Below, piece after piece: positions 16,723 to 25,386 of a stretch of DNA of 64,000 nt. Source of the stretch: Actinomycetota bacterium (GTDB lineage: Bacteria > Actinomycetota > Acidimicrobiia > Acidimicrobiales > RAAP-2); NCBI GenBank assembly GCA_021324355.1, contig JAJPJD010000006.1, positions 85,424-149,423 on the forward strand, given 5' to 3'. A program made the position numbers and the translations under genes. Position 1 is the stretch's first letter, and every line of letters begins with the position of its first letter. Below the pieces are notes generated by a model. It did not search any database. It saw only the letters and a list, made by a program, of their open reading frames with translations, and had not been told where the DNA came from.

Positions 16723-18558
16723 CTAGCCAGCCGGCGGCCGCCCCGGGTGGTGCGCGGCACCAGGTCTCAGGGGCGAGCAAAAGAAGACGCCGAGTCGACC
16801 GAGCGGGGCGCGCCCTCGGATCGCCAGGCAGTTCCGGGCGATCCAGCGGTACCGGGGATCGGGGGAGGTGGGGCTGGCCAGGACCAGGCGAACGGCGTTG
16901 TCGGCCACCAACGCCTTGATCTGGGACAGCGACGGCTCCACCCCGGTGCCGTCGTAGCCGCCCAAGGGGATGACCTCCTTGCCGCTCACGAAGATCGTCG
17001 GCGCGGCGACCACCGCTGTCTGGGTGGCCATCAGGTCGGCCGTATGGAAGGTGGCCTGCAGATGCTCGAGCACCGGCAACAGCGCGCGCGCCCCGGCGCG
17101 CAGCTGTGGGCCGAAGAGGTCCTGCATGGCGGCGGCGTAGGCCGCCGGTTCGAACGGGGTGTCGAACGACCCCTGGCCGGCGTCGACCACCGAGGCCGAC
17201 GCGGTGGCCGGGACCACCAGCGCGCCCAGGACTGCCGCGCCGAGCAGCGCCGCAACGACCCGGGGGGAGCCAAGCCAGATGGAGCCGACCAGCAATGTCG
17301 CTGCGGCCGCACCGACACCGAGCGCGGTCGGGGCGAGCCAGCCTGGCAGGTCGGTCCCGGTGGCCGGCAGCAGCCAGGCGGCGTAGAGCCCGGTGCCGAG
17401 GGCGCTCGACGCCACCACCAGCTTCGTCGCCAACCGCCCCCGCAGCTCCCAGGCGACCACTGCGCCGGTCCCCACCAGGCCGCCCAGCGCAGGCGTGAGG
17501 GCGGCGGTGTAGTACGAGTTGATCGTGGTGCTGACGCTGAACACCGCGACCAGGGTGAGCAACCAGGTCCCCCACAGCAAGAGGCTGGCCCGCAACCGGT
17601 CCCGCCTCGAGCGCCGGCCCCGGGCAGCCAGCCCGCCAACCAGCGCGACCAACGACAGCGGGATGAGCCACCCGGTGTCGCGGCCGTAGACCCCGCGGAG
17701 CATGCGGGCCCACCCTGGTGGGGTGGAGGCGAGCGGACCCACCCCGATCGTCTCGAACAGCTCGGCGTTGGGCGAGGGCTGGCCGAGCCGACCGAACCCG
17801 TTGTACTCGAACACCTGCTCGAAGACCGAGTCGTGCCGGCTCCCATCGACGTACGGCCGGGAACCGGCAGGCTGGGCGCTCACCCAGATCATCCAGCTCA
17901 ACGACACGGCCACTGCCACCACCGTCAGCACCGCCACCTGAGCGGCGCGCCGACCAAGCCGCCCCGGGCCGGCCAGCAGGAGGACCAGGACGAAGGCCGG
18001 GAGCAACAACCAGGCTTCCAGCATCTTGGCCTGGAAGGCCAGACCGACCCAGATCCCTCCGGCCGCCACCCACCGCCAGCGTCCGGTGGTGACGACACCG
18101 ACCACGGCGTCTGCGGCCAGCACGACGAGCAGGATCATCAGGGTGTCGGAGATGTTCCCCCGGTTGAGGGCCACGTTCGCCGGCGCCAGCGCCAGCACCG
18201 CGGCGGCGACGATCCCGGCAACCGGACCGCCCAATCGACGGACGGCGTGGTAGAGGACCGGGACCGTGAGGGCGCCCTCGACGACCTGGGGAAGCACGAT
18301 GGCCCAGTCGTGGAGCCCGAAGGCTCGGACGGAGAGGGCCTGGACCCAGAAGGCGCCGGGGAGCTTGTCCGTGGAGACCGTCCCTGCGGGGTCGAAGGCC
18401 GCGTACACAAAGTCGTGCCAGCTGGTGGCCATCGATCGAACCGCGGCGGCGTAGTAGATCTCGAGGTAGCCAGAAGACCCGTCGGCGTAGAAAAACGCAG
18501 CCAGCCCGGTCAGCAGCGTGAGAGCGGGCCGGGCCCAGCGCGGCTGACCCCGTGGCAT
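16723..18558 (-). CDS. GT39-type membrane glycosyltransferase
   Basis: A large membrane protein, 611 residues from ATG 18558 (MPRGQPRWARPALTL). The frame stays open to 18840, but the extra 94 residues are Arg/Gly-rich with no conserved content and would leave only 5 bases to the divergent gene, so I prefer the internal start. The N-terminal part has the PMT/ArnT-like features: FDPAGTVSTDKLPGAFWVQA with the conserved Asp in the first outer loop, an LNRGNISDT loop, and about ten helices. Residues ~500-611 form an extracytoplasmic domain. Such enzymes move sugars from polyprenyl-phosphate to proteins, lipids or glycans outside the membrane. Acceptor and sugar are unknown. Confidence 0.88.
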   Translation of the reverse strand: MPRGQPRWARPALTLLTGLAAFFYADGSSGYLEIYYAAAVRSMATSWHDFVYAAFDPAGTVSTDKLPGAFWVQALSVRAFGLHDWAIVLPQVVEGALTVPVLYHAVRRLGGPVAGIVAAAVLALAPANVALNRGNISDTLMILLVVLAADAVVGVVTTGRWRWVAAGGIWVGLAFQAKMLEAWLLLPAFVLVLLLAGPGRLGRRAAQVAVLTVVAVAVSLSWMIWVSAQPAGSRPYVDGSRHDSVFEQVFEYNGFGRLGQPSPNAELFETIGVGPLASTPPGWARMLRGVYGRDTGWLIPLSLVALVGGLAARGRRSRRDRLRASLLLWGTWLLTLVAVFSVSTTINSYYTAALTPALGGLVGTGAVVAWELRGRLATKLVVASSALGTGLYAAWLLPATGTDLPGWLAPTALGVGAAAATLLVGSIWLGSPRVVAALLGAAVLGALVVPATASASVVDAGQGSFDTPFEPAAYAAAMQDLFGPQLRAGARALLPVLEHLQATFHTADLMATQTAVVAAPTIFVSGKEVIPLGGYDGTGVEPSLSQIKALVADNAVRLVLASPTSPDPRYRWIARNCLAIRGRAPLGRLGVFFCSPLRPGAAHHPGRPPAG

Positions 18559-18845
18559 CGCCAACCGGACCAGCGGTCGGACCGCCCGGGCACTGCGACC
18601 TCCAGCCACGCGGCCACCGACGCGCCGGCTCGGGACCCGATCGCTCGGTCCGAGCGCGCCAGTCGTCACGGCCAGCCCGACCGACCGCAGCAAGCCGCCG
18701 GGGCGGCCGAGGCTGCCTTCCCCCCGCGGCACGCCGACAGCCTGACGGCTCGACCGGAACCCGTCAACGCGGTCGACCCGGGGCCGATACCCCCATCGGC
18801 TTGGCACGCCATTGACAGCGGGTCGCCACCTGGCGACCATCGAGG
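18559..18845. other. Gap between divergent genes
   Basis: A 287-base stretch that separates the GT39 gene (if it starts at 18558) from the S15-like hydrolase at 18846. It should hold both promoters. I found no clear operator or hairpin in it. If the GT39 gene starts at 18840 this space is coding. Confidence 0.3.
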
Positions 18846-20690
18846 ATGCGCCGGATTGCCCGCCAGCACGCCTGGCGGATCGCCCGCCGCCTCGGCGTGG
18901 GCCTGCTGGCCGCGGGCCTGCTCTGTCCTCTGACCGGCGTGCCCTCGGCCGCCGGAACCAGGTCGGTCGGCTTGTCCAGGCCTTTTGGCCGCCTGGCCTG
19001 CGAGCCCCGCGACGGCGTCGTCTTCTGCCCCGGCGGGCTCAGCCGCCGAGTCCCATCGTTCGACGGCGTGCCCCTGGACGCCGATCTCACCCTGCCGCGG
19101 GCCGGGAGACCCCCGTTCCGGCTCATCGTCCTCCTCCACGGCTTGGGCGGCAACAAGCTCGAGACCGAGTCGGCCAGAGACGACGGCGCCATCGACAACG
19201 TGACGTTCGCCTCCCACGGCTGGGCGGTGCTCTCGTACACCGCTCGGGGCTTCGGGGGGTCCTGCGGGACCGCGCTCGCCCGACGGGGGACGCCCGCCTG
19301 CGCACGGGGCTGGTCCCACCTGGCCGACCAGCGCTACGAGGTTCGTGACACGCAGTACCTGGCCGGACTGCTCGTGGACGAGGGCTGGGCCCGACCTGGG
19401 ATCGCCGTCGCCGGCGTCTCCTACGGCGCCGCTCAAGCGCTCGAGCTGGCCATGCTGAAGGACCGGATCGAGCTGCCCAGTGGCCGCTTCGTCCCGTTCA
19501 CCAGCCCGCGGCGGCACATCCCGATGACGGTCGCCGCGGTCTACGCGGCCTGGCCCTGGGACGACTACGCGAGCGCCCTGGAGCCCAATGGTGCCGGCCC
19601 CGGCGCCACCGACCAGGCGCGAGCCGACCGGTCGCCGCTCGGGGTGCTCAAGGTGGCCTGGGCCAGGATCCTGGCCCAGGCCGAGGCGACCGGGTACCAG
19701 CCCCGGCGATCGGCACTCGAGGTGTGGCAGCGACTCGCCGCTTCGGCCCCCGGGTCTCCACCGGCGCTGGTGCGGGCGCTCAAAGACCTCCAGCGGTTCC
19801 ATTCGGCGGTCGGCATCCCGCCCCCGGCCGGCGGGCCCGCCCCCACCGCGATCCAGAGCGGGTTCACCGACTCGTTGTTCCCGGTGACCGAGGCACTGCG
19901 GTTCGCCGACCAGGGACCTCGCCACGGATCGAGATCCCCCCTCCTGCTCGTCTTCGACGACGTCGGCCATCCATGGGCCCAAAACCGGCCGGCCGACGTG
20001 GGCTTCGACGACGCGACGGCCATCGACTTCCTGGAGGCGGTCGCCGAGCACCGATCGCCTCGGACCGGAGTGCTTGTGCGGGCCCAGCGCTGCCCGTCCA
20101 CCACGCCGTCGGGCCCGACCCAGTGGGCGAGGTCCTTCTCGGCGCTGTCACGCTCGTCGGTGACCCTCGACGGGTCGAACGCCCAGGTGGTCACCTCCGC
20201 CGGAGGTGACCCGACGATTGCCGCCGCCCTGGACGCCACCGACCGGCCGTTGTGCGACCCGCTCCCGGCCACGCCCGAGCCGGGGACGGCCACCTACCAG
20301 GTCGCAGCCGGACCGCACGGGCTGCACGTCTTGGGCGGGGCCATCGTGCGCGCGACGCTCACCATCACCGGGAACGATCCTGAGCTCATCGGACGCCTCT
20401 GGGACGTCGCACCGGGCGGGGAAACCCGCCAGATCGTGGAGCTCGGCGCGTGTGCCCCCCGGGTCCCTGCTCGGCCAGGGCGCCACACGGCGGTCACCGA
20501 GCGGGTCCGTTTCGAGCTGCCGCCGAACGACTACGTGGTGGCACCGGACCACCGGCTCGAACTCGAGCTGGTCGGGAGCACCGCAGGGTTCTTCCTCCCC
20601 TCGACCTCGACCTTCTCGATCCGCGTGACCAACCTCCGAGCCACAGTGCCGCTCGCCTGGCGGCCGTCGACCCACGCTGGCCCAACCTGA
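18846..20690 (+). CDS. Secreted CocE/NonD-like (peptidase S15 type) hydrolase
   Basis: A 614-residue protein with a twin-Arg-rich N-terminus and hydrophobic signal segment (residues ~14-36), so probably exported. Residues ~75-340 form an alpha/beta-hydrolase: LIVLLHGLGGNKLE (oxyanion region), SYTARGFGGS, and the nucleophile elbow VAGVSYGAAQALE with the catalytic Ser. DDVGHPWAQNRPAD probably supplies the His. The C-terminal ~150 residues have a jelly-roll-like beta pattern (NDYVVAPDHRLELELVGS) as in X-Pro dipeptidyl peptidase and cocaine esterase relatives. It could be a peptidase or an esterase; the substrate cannot be told. It starts 5-287 bases from the divergent glycosyltransferase. Confidence 0.87.
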   Translation: MRRIARQHAWRIARRLGVGLLAAGLLCPLTGVPSAAGTRSVGLSRPFGRLACEPRDGVVFCPGGLSRRVPSFDGVPLDADLTLPRAGRPPFRLIVLLHGLGGNKLETESARDDGAIDNVTFASHGWAVLSYTARGFGGSCGTALARRGTPACARGWSHLADQRYEVRDTQYLAGLLVDEGWARPGIAVAGVSYGAAQALELAMLKDRIELPSGRFVPFTSPRRHIPMTVAAVYAAWPWDDYASALEPNGAGPGATDQARADRSPLGVLKVAWARILAQAEATGYQPRRSALEVWQRLAASAPGSPPALVRALKDLQRFHSAVGIPPPAGGPAPTAIQSGFTDSLFPVTEALRFADQGPRHGSRSPLLLVFDDVGHPWAQNRPADVGFDDATAIDFLEAVAEHRSPRTGVLVRAQRCPSTTPSGPTQWARSFSALSRSSVTLDGSNAQVVTSAGGDPTIAAALDATDRPLCDPLPATPEPGTATYQVAAGPHGLHVLGGAIVRATLTITGNDPELIGRLWDVAPGGETRQIVELGACAPRVPARPGRHTAVTERVRFELPPNDYVVAPDHRLELELVGSTAGFFLPSTSTFSIRVTNLRATVPLAWRPSTHAGPT

Positions 20691-20766
20691 GAATCGAGCC
20701 GCGACCTGCTCAACGCTCGAGAACCACCGACCTCATCGTGCGGGGTCGGCGTAGCACCGGAGCAGC

Positions 20767-21804
20767 TCAGGTGGCCAGGGAGTGGAACTCGGCCAGGATG
20801 TCGGCCCCTCGCTGGTGCCGCGCGCACCACCGTTCCACCTCGCCCAGCACGGCTGCCCGGCTCTGCTCCCGGCCGGGGCCAAGACTCTGGGCGAGGAAGT
20901 GGTCCCAGAGACGGCTGATCATCTCGGCACCGTCGTGGCGCTTGCCGCCCTCGCCGATCCAGGTCCGATCGCGCAGCTCGGTGAGCGCAGTGGCCAGGTA
21001 CCCAACGTGCGGCGTCTCGTCGCACCGGATGTAGCTGACCAGACGCCCGGCAGCCCCATCGCCGGCGACGAGGTCGGGGTCCGACAGCCACGCCTCAGCC
21101 CAGCGGAAGGTGTGGAAGGCCGACACTTCGATAAACAGCACGCGGATCATGAAACTGACCATGAGCTCCAACTCGGCGTCGATGTCGGCCGGCAGCAACC
21201 GCTCGACCGGGCCGGCGTCCCGAGCCCGCGGTCCGAAGCCCATCCGGGCCAGCGTGCCCTCGATGTCGAGATCCTCGGCCCGAGTCTCGAACGCGATGTC
21301 ACGGGCCGCGAACCACATGTCCTTGTGGCCAGCCTCCTCCTCCCACCCGGCTTCGTCACGACCGTGGGCCTCGAACAGGCCACCGCCAAGGTGCGCGAGC
21401 GCCGTGCCGTCGATGTCCTCGACGAAATGCCGCCGGAGATCGCCGGGGTGCAGCGACCGGATGTTGGCGCCGTAGCCCTCGACGGTCCCGATCCGGGTCA
21501 ACGTGGCAATCAACGGCTCGGGCACGCCGGTCTCGATGAGGAGACGGGCCTGGGCGACGTTTGGATAGTGGTCACCCCAGAGCTCCATCGGGACCTCGAT
21601 CGGCGCCTTGCCGAAGACCTCTTGATGGTGCTCCCGCCAGGCCTCGATCGCCGGCACACGGTATTTGGTCCGAGGGGAGACGTAGGTGCCGTCGGCGGTG
21701 AACCCACCATGGCACCGGACCCCCCCGGCGATCAGCGGCTCCTCGACCTCGACGTCGGCCAGGAGCTCAGCCTCGGTGAATTCGAGCTGGGCGGTGACAG
21801 CCAC
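20767..21804 (-). CDS. Diiron-type (ferritin-like) protein of unknown function
   Basis: A 345-residue soluble protein that I cannot place in a named family. It has the ligand pattern of a carboxylate-bridged diiron helical bundle: Glu157-x2-His160 in EEEAGHKDMWFAARD, Glu226 in FIEVSAFHTFRWAE and Glu263-x2-His266 in RCDETPHVGYL, with a possible fourth carboxylate at Glu145. The N-terminal 130 residues include TKYRVPAIEAWREHHQEVFG. It may be an oxygenase or oxidase; no fusion partner gives a substrate. It is divergent from a TetR regulator with only 29 bases between the start codons, so TetR control is likely. The end is a short helical tail. Confidence 0.75.
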   Translation of the reverse strand: MAVTAQLEFTEAELLADVEVEEPLIAGGVRCHGGFTADGTYVSPRTKYRVPAIEAWREHHQEVFGKAPIEVPMELWGDHYPNVAQARLLIETGVPEPLIATLTRIGTVEGYGANIRSLHPGDLRRHFVEDIDGTALAHLGGGLFEAHGRDEAGWEEEAGHKDMWFAARDIAFETRAEDLDIEGTLARMGFGPRARDAGPVERLLPADIDAELELMVSFMIRVLFIEVSAFHTFRWAEAWLSDPDLVAGDGAAGRLVSYIRCDETPHVGYLATALTELRDRTWIGEGGKRHDGAEMISRLWDHFLAQSLGPGREQSRAAVLGEVERWCARHQRGADILAEFHSLAT

Positions 21805-21833
21805 AGCACACCTCCCTCCGCTGGTCTACTTCA

Positions 21834-22424
21834 TTGTATAAACTGTCGCGTATACCTGTCCAGACCAAGCTCCTGCCCCGGGCCGAGCGCCGGGCGTCGA
21901 TTCTGCGAGGTGCCGCCCGCGCCTTCGCCCGCACTGGGTTCGCCCACACCTCGATGGAGGACGTGGCCGCCGAATGCGGGGTCACTCGCCTGATCCTCTA
22001 CCGCCACTTCGAGACCAAAGAGGACCTCTACCGGGCCATCCTCAACGGCGTCTTCGAACGGATGGGCGAAGAGCTCCGAGTGGGTCTGGCCACCCAGGAG
22101 CGGCGCGGTCTCGGGGCCCGGATCCTGCTCACGGTGGCTCGAGACGAACCAGCGGCCTTCACCCTGCTGTGGCGGCATGCGGCTCGAGAGCCCCAGTTCG
22201 CCGCGTACGCGAGGGACCTCCGTTCGATCTCGGTCGAGGTCCTCCGGCAGTTCGTCGGACTCGATCGAGCGAGTGTCCTTGAGGTCTGGATGGGCCACGC
22301 GCTGTTCGATTGGCTGGTCGAGACGACGCTGAGCTGGCTCGAGCTTGGCGACCCTTCGCTCGATGAGCAGTTCGTCGAGCGGACGTCACACGGGCTCGCG
22401 GCGCTGCTCGCTGCCTGGTCCTGA
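21834..22424 (+). CDS. TetR family transcriptional regulator
   Basis: A 196-residue protein. Residues ~17-62 are the TetR helix-turn-helix (ILRGAARAFARTGFAHTSME, then VAAECGVTRLILYRHFETKE). The C-terminal part is a helical ligand domain. The first possible start is TTG 21834, which sits inside the dyad at 21836-21855; no ATG or GTG occurs before the DNA-binding domain, so either TTG is used or the transcript is leaderless and begins near here. It is divergent from the diiron protein and probably represses it and itself. The ligand is unknown. Confidence 0.88.
   Translation: MYKLSRIPVQTKLLPRAERRASILRGAARAFARTGFAHTSMEDVAAECGVTRLILYRHFETKEDLYRAILNGVFERMGEELRVGLATQERRGLGARILLTVARDEPAAFTLLWRHAAREPQFAAYARDLRSISVEVLRQFVGLDRASVLEVWMGHALFDWLVETTLSWLELGDPSLDEQFVERTSHGLAALLAAWS
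21836..21855. promoter_or_regulatory. Probable TetR operator between divergent genes
   Basis: GTATA at 21836-21840 and TATAC at 21851-21855 form a dyad with a 10-base spacer, in the only AT-rich spot of the region. It covers the proposed TTG start of the TetR gene and lies 32 bases before the diiron-protein start, where a repressor could block both promoters. Confidence 0.5.
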
Positions 22425-22582
22425 GCTCGCGATGTGTCCTCACGCGCGCGACCAAGGGCTGGAGTAGCCTGCGGCCGACCCGGGAGTGGCTCCGGCCGGT
22501 CCTGGATCGTCCAGCACGACAACACACAACCCGCCTGCGGGACGCCACCAGCGCCGCCGGTAACGACGAGGAGTCGAGGCCA

Positions 22583-23263
22583 TTGGCGTCCACAGGAGGA
22601 GAGCTCGTCACTGAGACGTTCGGGTACGACAACGGCCGCCAGGTCACCGCGTACGTTCCAGCTGAGGAGGTAACCGCAGTCGTCTTCGTCGCCGATGGCC
22701 GATGGCACCTGGCACGACTCACCAGTGCGCTCGGCGCGACGACACGGTCCACCATGGTCGTTGGGGTTCACGGGGTGGCCGATGACGACGAGCGATTGAA
22801 GGAGTACGTGCCCGGGATCGACAACTCTCGGTTCGCAGCCCACGAACGCTTCTTCGTCGACGACGTCCGCAATTGGGTGCTGACACGCCTGGGCATCGCA
22901 TTGCCTGTTGAGCGCACTGCAGTGTGGGGGGCTTCTCTTGGTGGTGAGTTTGCGCTCGCCGCCGGACTTCGCCATCCCGATGTCTACGGCGTGGTGCTTT
23001 GTGCTTCTCCTGGGGCCGGCTACCAGCCGCCCGCGGTCATGCCAAGCCGGTTGCCTCGTGTCTACCTCGTGGCCGGCACCGAAGAACCGTTCTTCCTTAC
23101 CAATGCGCAGCGCTGGGCTGATGCACTGCGAGCTGCTGGTGCCCATGTGGTGATGAACGAACGGCCCGGGTCACACGGCGGCGTCTTTTGGGAGCAGGAG
23201 TTTCCGCTCATGGTCTCCTGGGCATTCGAGCCTGGCCACGGGGGTCTCGGTCCCGCTGGTTGA
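22583..23263 (+). CDS. Esterase family alpha/beta-hydrolase
   Basis: A 226-residue protein related to the enterochelin-esterase/esterase-D group. The nucleophile elbow is AVWGASLGGEFALAAGLRHP, with the Ser in GASLGG, and the C-terminal His is in RPGSHGGVFWEQEFPLM. VYLVAGTEEPFFL probably brings the acid residue. The start is TTG 22583; a strong AGGAGG lies inside the gene at 22594-22599 with no usable start codon behind it, so the start is uncertain. The substrate is unknown; relatives cleave acyl esters of siderophores, mycolates or small xenobiotics. It stands alone between a TetR gene and a convergent gene. Confidence 0.82.
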   Translation: MASTGGELVTETFGYDNGRQVTAYVPAEEVTAVVFVADGRWHLARLTSALGATTRSTMVVGVHGVADDDERLKEYVPGIDNSRFAAHERFFVDDVRNWVLTRLGIALPVERTAVWGASLGGEFALAAGLRHPDVYGVVLCASPGAGYQPPAVMPSRLPRVYLVAGTEEPFFLTNAQRWADALRAAGAHVVMNERPGSHGGVFWEQEFPLMVSWAFEPGHGGLGPAG

Positions 23264-23384
23264 CAGGGGGCAGATCGCCCCGCCGTCACATCCCGATTCG
23301 ACCGATCCCATCCGTTTCGGATGACAGGCGGGGTTGATGGTCCGGACAGAGGGTCCTCGCTCGGCTGTCGGTGACCTTCGGTCC

Positions 23385-23930
23385 TCAGCCTGAGACGTGT
23401 TGAAGCCGGAACACGTCGGCCAGTTCCCGCCCGCACTCAGAGCACTGATCCGCTGGTAGCACGGTCTCGGCTCCGCAGACGTCGCAGTAGGCGTGGCGCG
23501 GGCGCGCCTCAACGGGCTGGAAGATGCCTGCGAAGTGGGTGTACTCGAAGCCGGTCGCGTGCATGTCTTTGACGGCATCGAGATGGGGGCGGCTCTTGGC
23601 GAAGGCCCGGGCGTCTTCCACCCTCCTCCAGAACCCAAGCGCCCAGTTGGCGGCACCATCGAAGAATGCAATCATTCGGATGAAGCCAGGCCACTCGGTG
23701 GCCGCCTTGGCGGTAAGCGCCACCTGATACCAGAAGCGCTGAGTCCGCTCCTCGTCGATCATGGTCATGTGCAGCACCAACACCGCCCCTGCCTCTTCCG
23801 GCCCGAGATGGCCCTCGGGGCCGTCGAAAGCCACCACCGGGATGGGCGTCTGACGAAAGCCTGGGATCTCGCCAAAGAGCTTCTCGTTAGCAGCGTTGGG
23901 CGGGAAGACCTGCAAGGTGGGTGACGACAT
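23385..23930 (-). CDS. Monooxygenase-fold (ABM-like) protein with C-terminal zinc ribbon
   Basis: A 181-residue protein from ATG 23930 (MSSPTLQVFPPNAANEK); ATG 23945 would add five residues. The middle (VLVLHMTMIDEERTQRFWYQ, then FIRMIAFFDGAANWALGFWR) has the dimeric alpha/beta-barrel pattern of antibiotic-biosynthesis-monooxygenase and chlorite-dismutase-like folds. The last 35 residues carry CDVC and CSEC pairs, a zinc ribbon. The joining of these two parts is unusual. A function cannot be assigned; a metal- or nucleic-acid-binding regulatory role of the ribbon or an electron-transfer role are both possible. Confidence 0.7.
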   Translation of the reverse strand: MSSPTLQVFPPNAANEKLFGEIPGFRQTPIPVVAFDGPEGHLGPEEAGAVLVLHMTMIDEERTQRFWYQVALTAKAATEWPGFIRMIAFFDGAANWALGFWRRVEDARAFAKSRPHLDAVKDMHATGFEYTHFAGIFQPVEARPRHAYCDVCGAETVLPADQCSECGRELADVFRLQHVSG

Positions 23931-23934
23931 CACG

Positions 23935-24075
23935 CTAACCCCCATTGAGATCGTTGACGGTTTCGGCGGTGGTCGCTGGCGCGGCCATGGGAGGCTTCAT
24001 CGCAGCAGCGAGCCGGTCGCCGCCCTCGAGATCGCCCAGGCTCTTGGCCACATCGTGCGCGATGAAGCGCTTCAT
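23935..24075 (-). CDS. Possible tiny protein upstream of the ABM-like gene
   Basis: An open frame of 46 codons from ATG 24075 (MKRFIAHDVAKSLGDLEGGD) that stops 4 bases before the next gene's ATG, as coupled genes often do. It contains no known motif. Codon use is compatible with coding but the length makes it uncertain. Confidence 0.3.
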   Translation of the reverse strand: MKRFIAHDVAKSLGDLEGGDRLAAAMKPPMAAPATTAETVNDLNGG

Positions 24076-24297
24076 CTCGTCTCTCAGGGCGCGCCCACGA
24101 TGGGGGGACGAATACGGCGGGCGTCGGAAATGCACGAAGCACATCCCGGCGCGCTTTCGGTGGCCCGCCGTCCCGGCTGAACGACATCGCCTCAGGGGAC
24201 CCGGCGTCGCTTGAACCCACGAACGCATGGTTGATAGTCGGAACGTCCCGGGTCAAGAGCAAGCACCCCTCGAGCTACGTAGGATTGCGCAGCAGCT
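24076..24297. other. Unassigned gap
   Basis: About 220 bases between the small minus-strand frame and the LuxR-type gene. I find no RNA or repeat in it. It should carry the two divergent promoters. Confidence 0.3.
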
Positions 24298-25386
24298 ATG
24301 AGAGAGCACTGGGCCTCGAATGGCTCGGCGAGGGTCGGCGCCACCGCCTCCGGCGTCTCCTACGAGGTGCTCGCGGGTGGCTACCCCGATCTGCTCTTCG
24401 TCCCGGACGGGCTATTGCCCATGGCCGCCCTCGCGCAGTTCCCACCCTACGAGGTGTTCCTCCGCCGCCTCGATGCCCTCGGCCGGCTCATCCGCTTCGA
24501 CCGTCGCGGCATCGGTGCTTCGGCCCGAGCCGGCAGGGAACGACCGGTCGGGCTGGCGGACTGGGCCGACGACGCTCTAGACGTGCTGGCCGCCGTCGGG
24601 TCGACAAGCGCCATCGTCGTCGCCCTCGCCGAAGGGGCCATGACCGCCATCGCCCTCGCCGCACGGCATCCGGAAAGCGTCGCTGCCCTGGTGCTGATCA
24701 ACGCCACCCCCGGGCCCTCGGTGGGGCCTCTGGCCCGACGAGGAGAGGGACCTCGCTACATCGATCACTTGCGCTCGACGCTTCCTCAGGGCTGGACACC
24801 TGACCTGCCGGGTTTGGAGGTCATCGCTCCGAGCCTCGGGCGCGACCCGACCTTCTCGGCATGGCTCACCGACGGCTTCCGCCAAGCCGGGGACGCCCGG
24901 CGGTTCCTGCCCACTTTCGACGTGGCCTTGCGCTCCGATGTCCGGGCGTATCTAACACAAGTGCGAGCGCCGACCCTTGTGGTTCACCGGCGGGCCAACC
25001 GCTGGTTCTCGGCCGATCACGGGCGTGTCTTGGCTCGCGCCATAGTCGGCGCCCGCTATGTCGAGCTCCCAGGCGCCGACCACGCCCCGTACATCGGTGC
25101 CACCGACGAGCTGCTCAGCGCCATCCGCTGGTTCGCCACCGACACCCTTCCCTCGACCCTCGCCAGCCTGCCGGTCTCAGTGGACGCCACCGATCCTCGG
25201 CTCACCCCCAGACAGGGGCAGGTTCTCCAACTGGTCGGTGCCGGGCTGACCGACAAAGAGGTCGCGGCACGGATGGGTCTTAGTCCCCGCACAGTTCAGA
25301 AGCACCTCGAGCTGGCGTACCGCCGCCTCGGTGTCAGAAATCGCACCACAGCAGCGCTCGCCTCGGCACGCACGCGGCTGACCTGA
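24298..25386 (+). CDS. Alpha/beta-hydrolase-like sensor fused to LuxR DNA-binding domain
   Basis: A 362-residue protein. Residues ~15-285 are an alpha/beta-hydrolase fold (RFDRRGIGASARAG; LVLINATPGPS; LPGADHAPYIG with His262). The nucleophile elbow reads VVALAEGAMTAI: the usual Gly-x-Ser-x-Gly is Ala109-Leu-Ala111-Glu-Gly113, so the catalytic Ser is missing. The acid-residue region VVHRRANRWFSADHG has Asn where Asp is expected. Residues ~300-362 are a LuxR helix-turn-helix (LTPRQGQVLQLVGAGLTDKE, then SPRTVQKHLELAYRRLGV). This looks like a hydrolase turned into a ligand sensor that drives a transcription factor. Target genes are unknown; neighbours are not obviously linked. Confidence 0.88.
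   Translation: MREHWASNGSARVGATASGVSYEVLAGGYPDLLFVPDGLLPMAALAQFPPYEVFLRRLDALGRLIRFDRRGIGASARAGRERPVGLADWADDALDVLAAVGSTSAIVVALAEGAMTAIALAARHPESVAALVLINATPGPSVGPLARRGEGPRYIDHLRSTLPQGWTPDLPGLEVIAPSLGRDPTFSAWLTDGFRQAGDARRFLPTFDVALRSDVRAYLTQVRAPTLVVHRRANRWFSADHGRVLARAIVGARYVELPGADHAPYIGATDELLSAIRWFATDTLPSTLASLPVSVDATDPRLTPRQGQVLQLVGAGLTDKEVAARMGLSPRTVQKHLELAYRRLGVRNRTTAALASARTRLT

Noticed and set aside
16537..18933. 798-codon plus-strand frame across the GT39 gene
   Set aside because: The minus strand encodes a coherent membrane glycosyltransferase; the plus frame has low-complexity composition.
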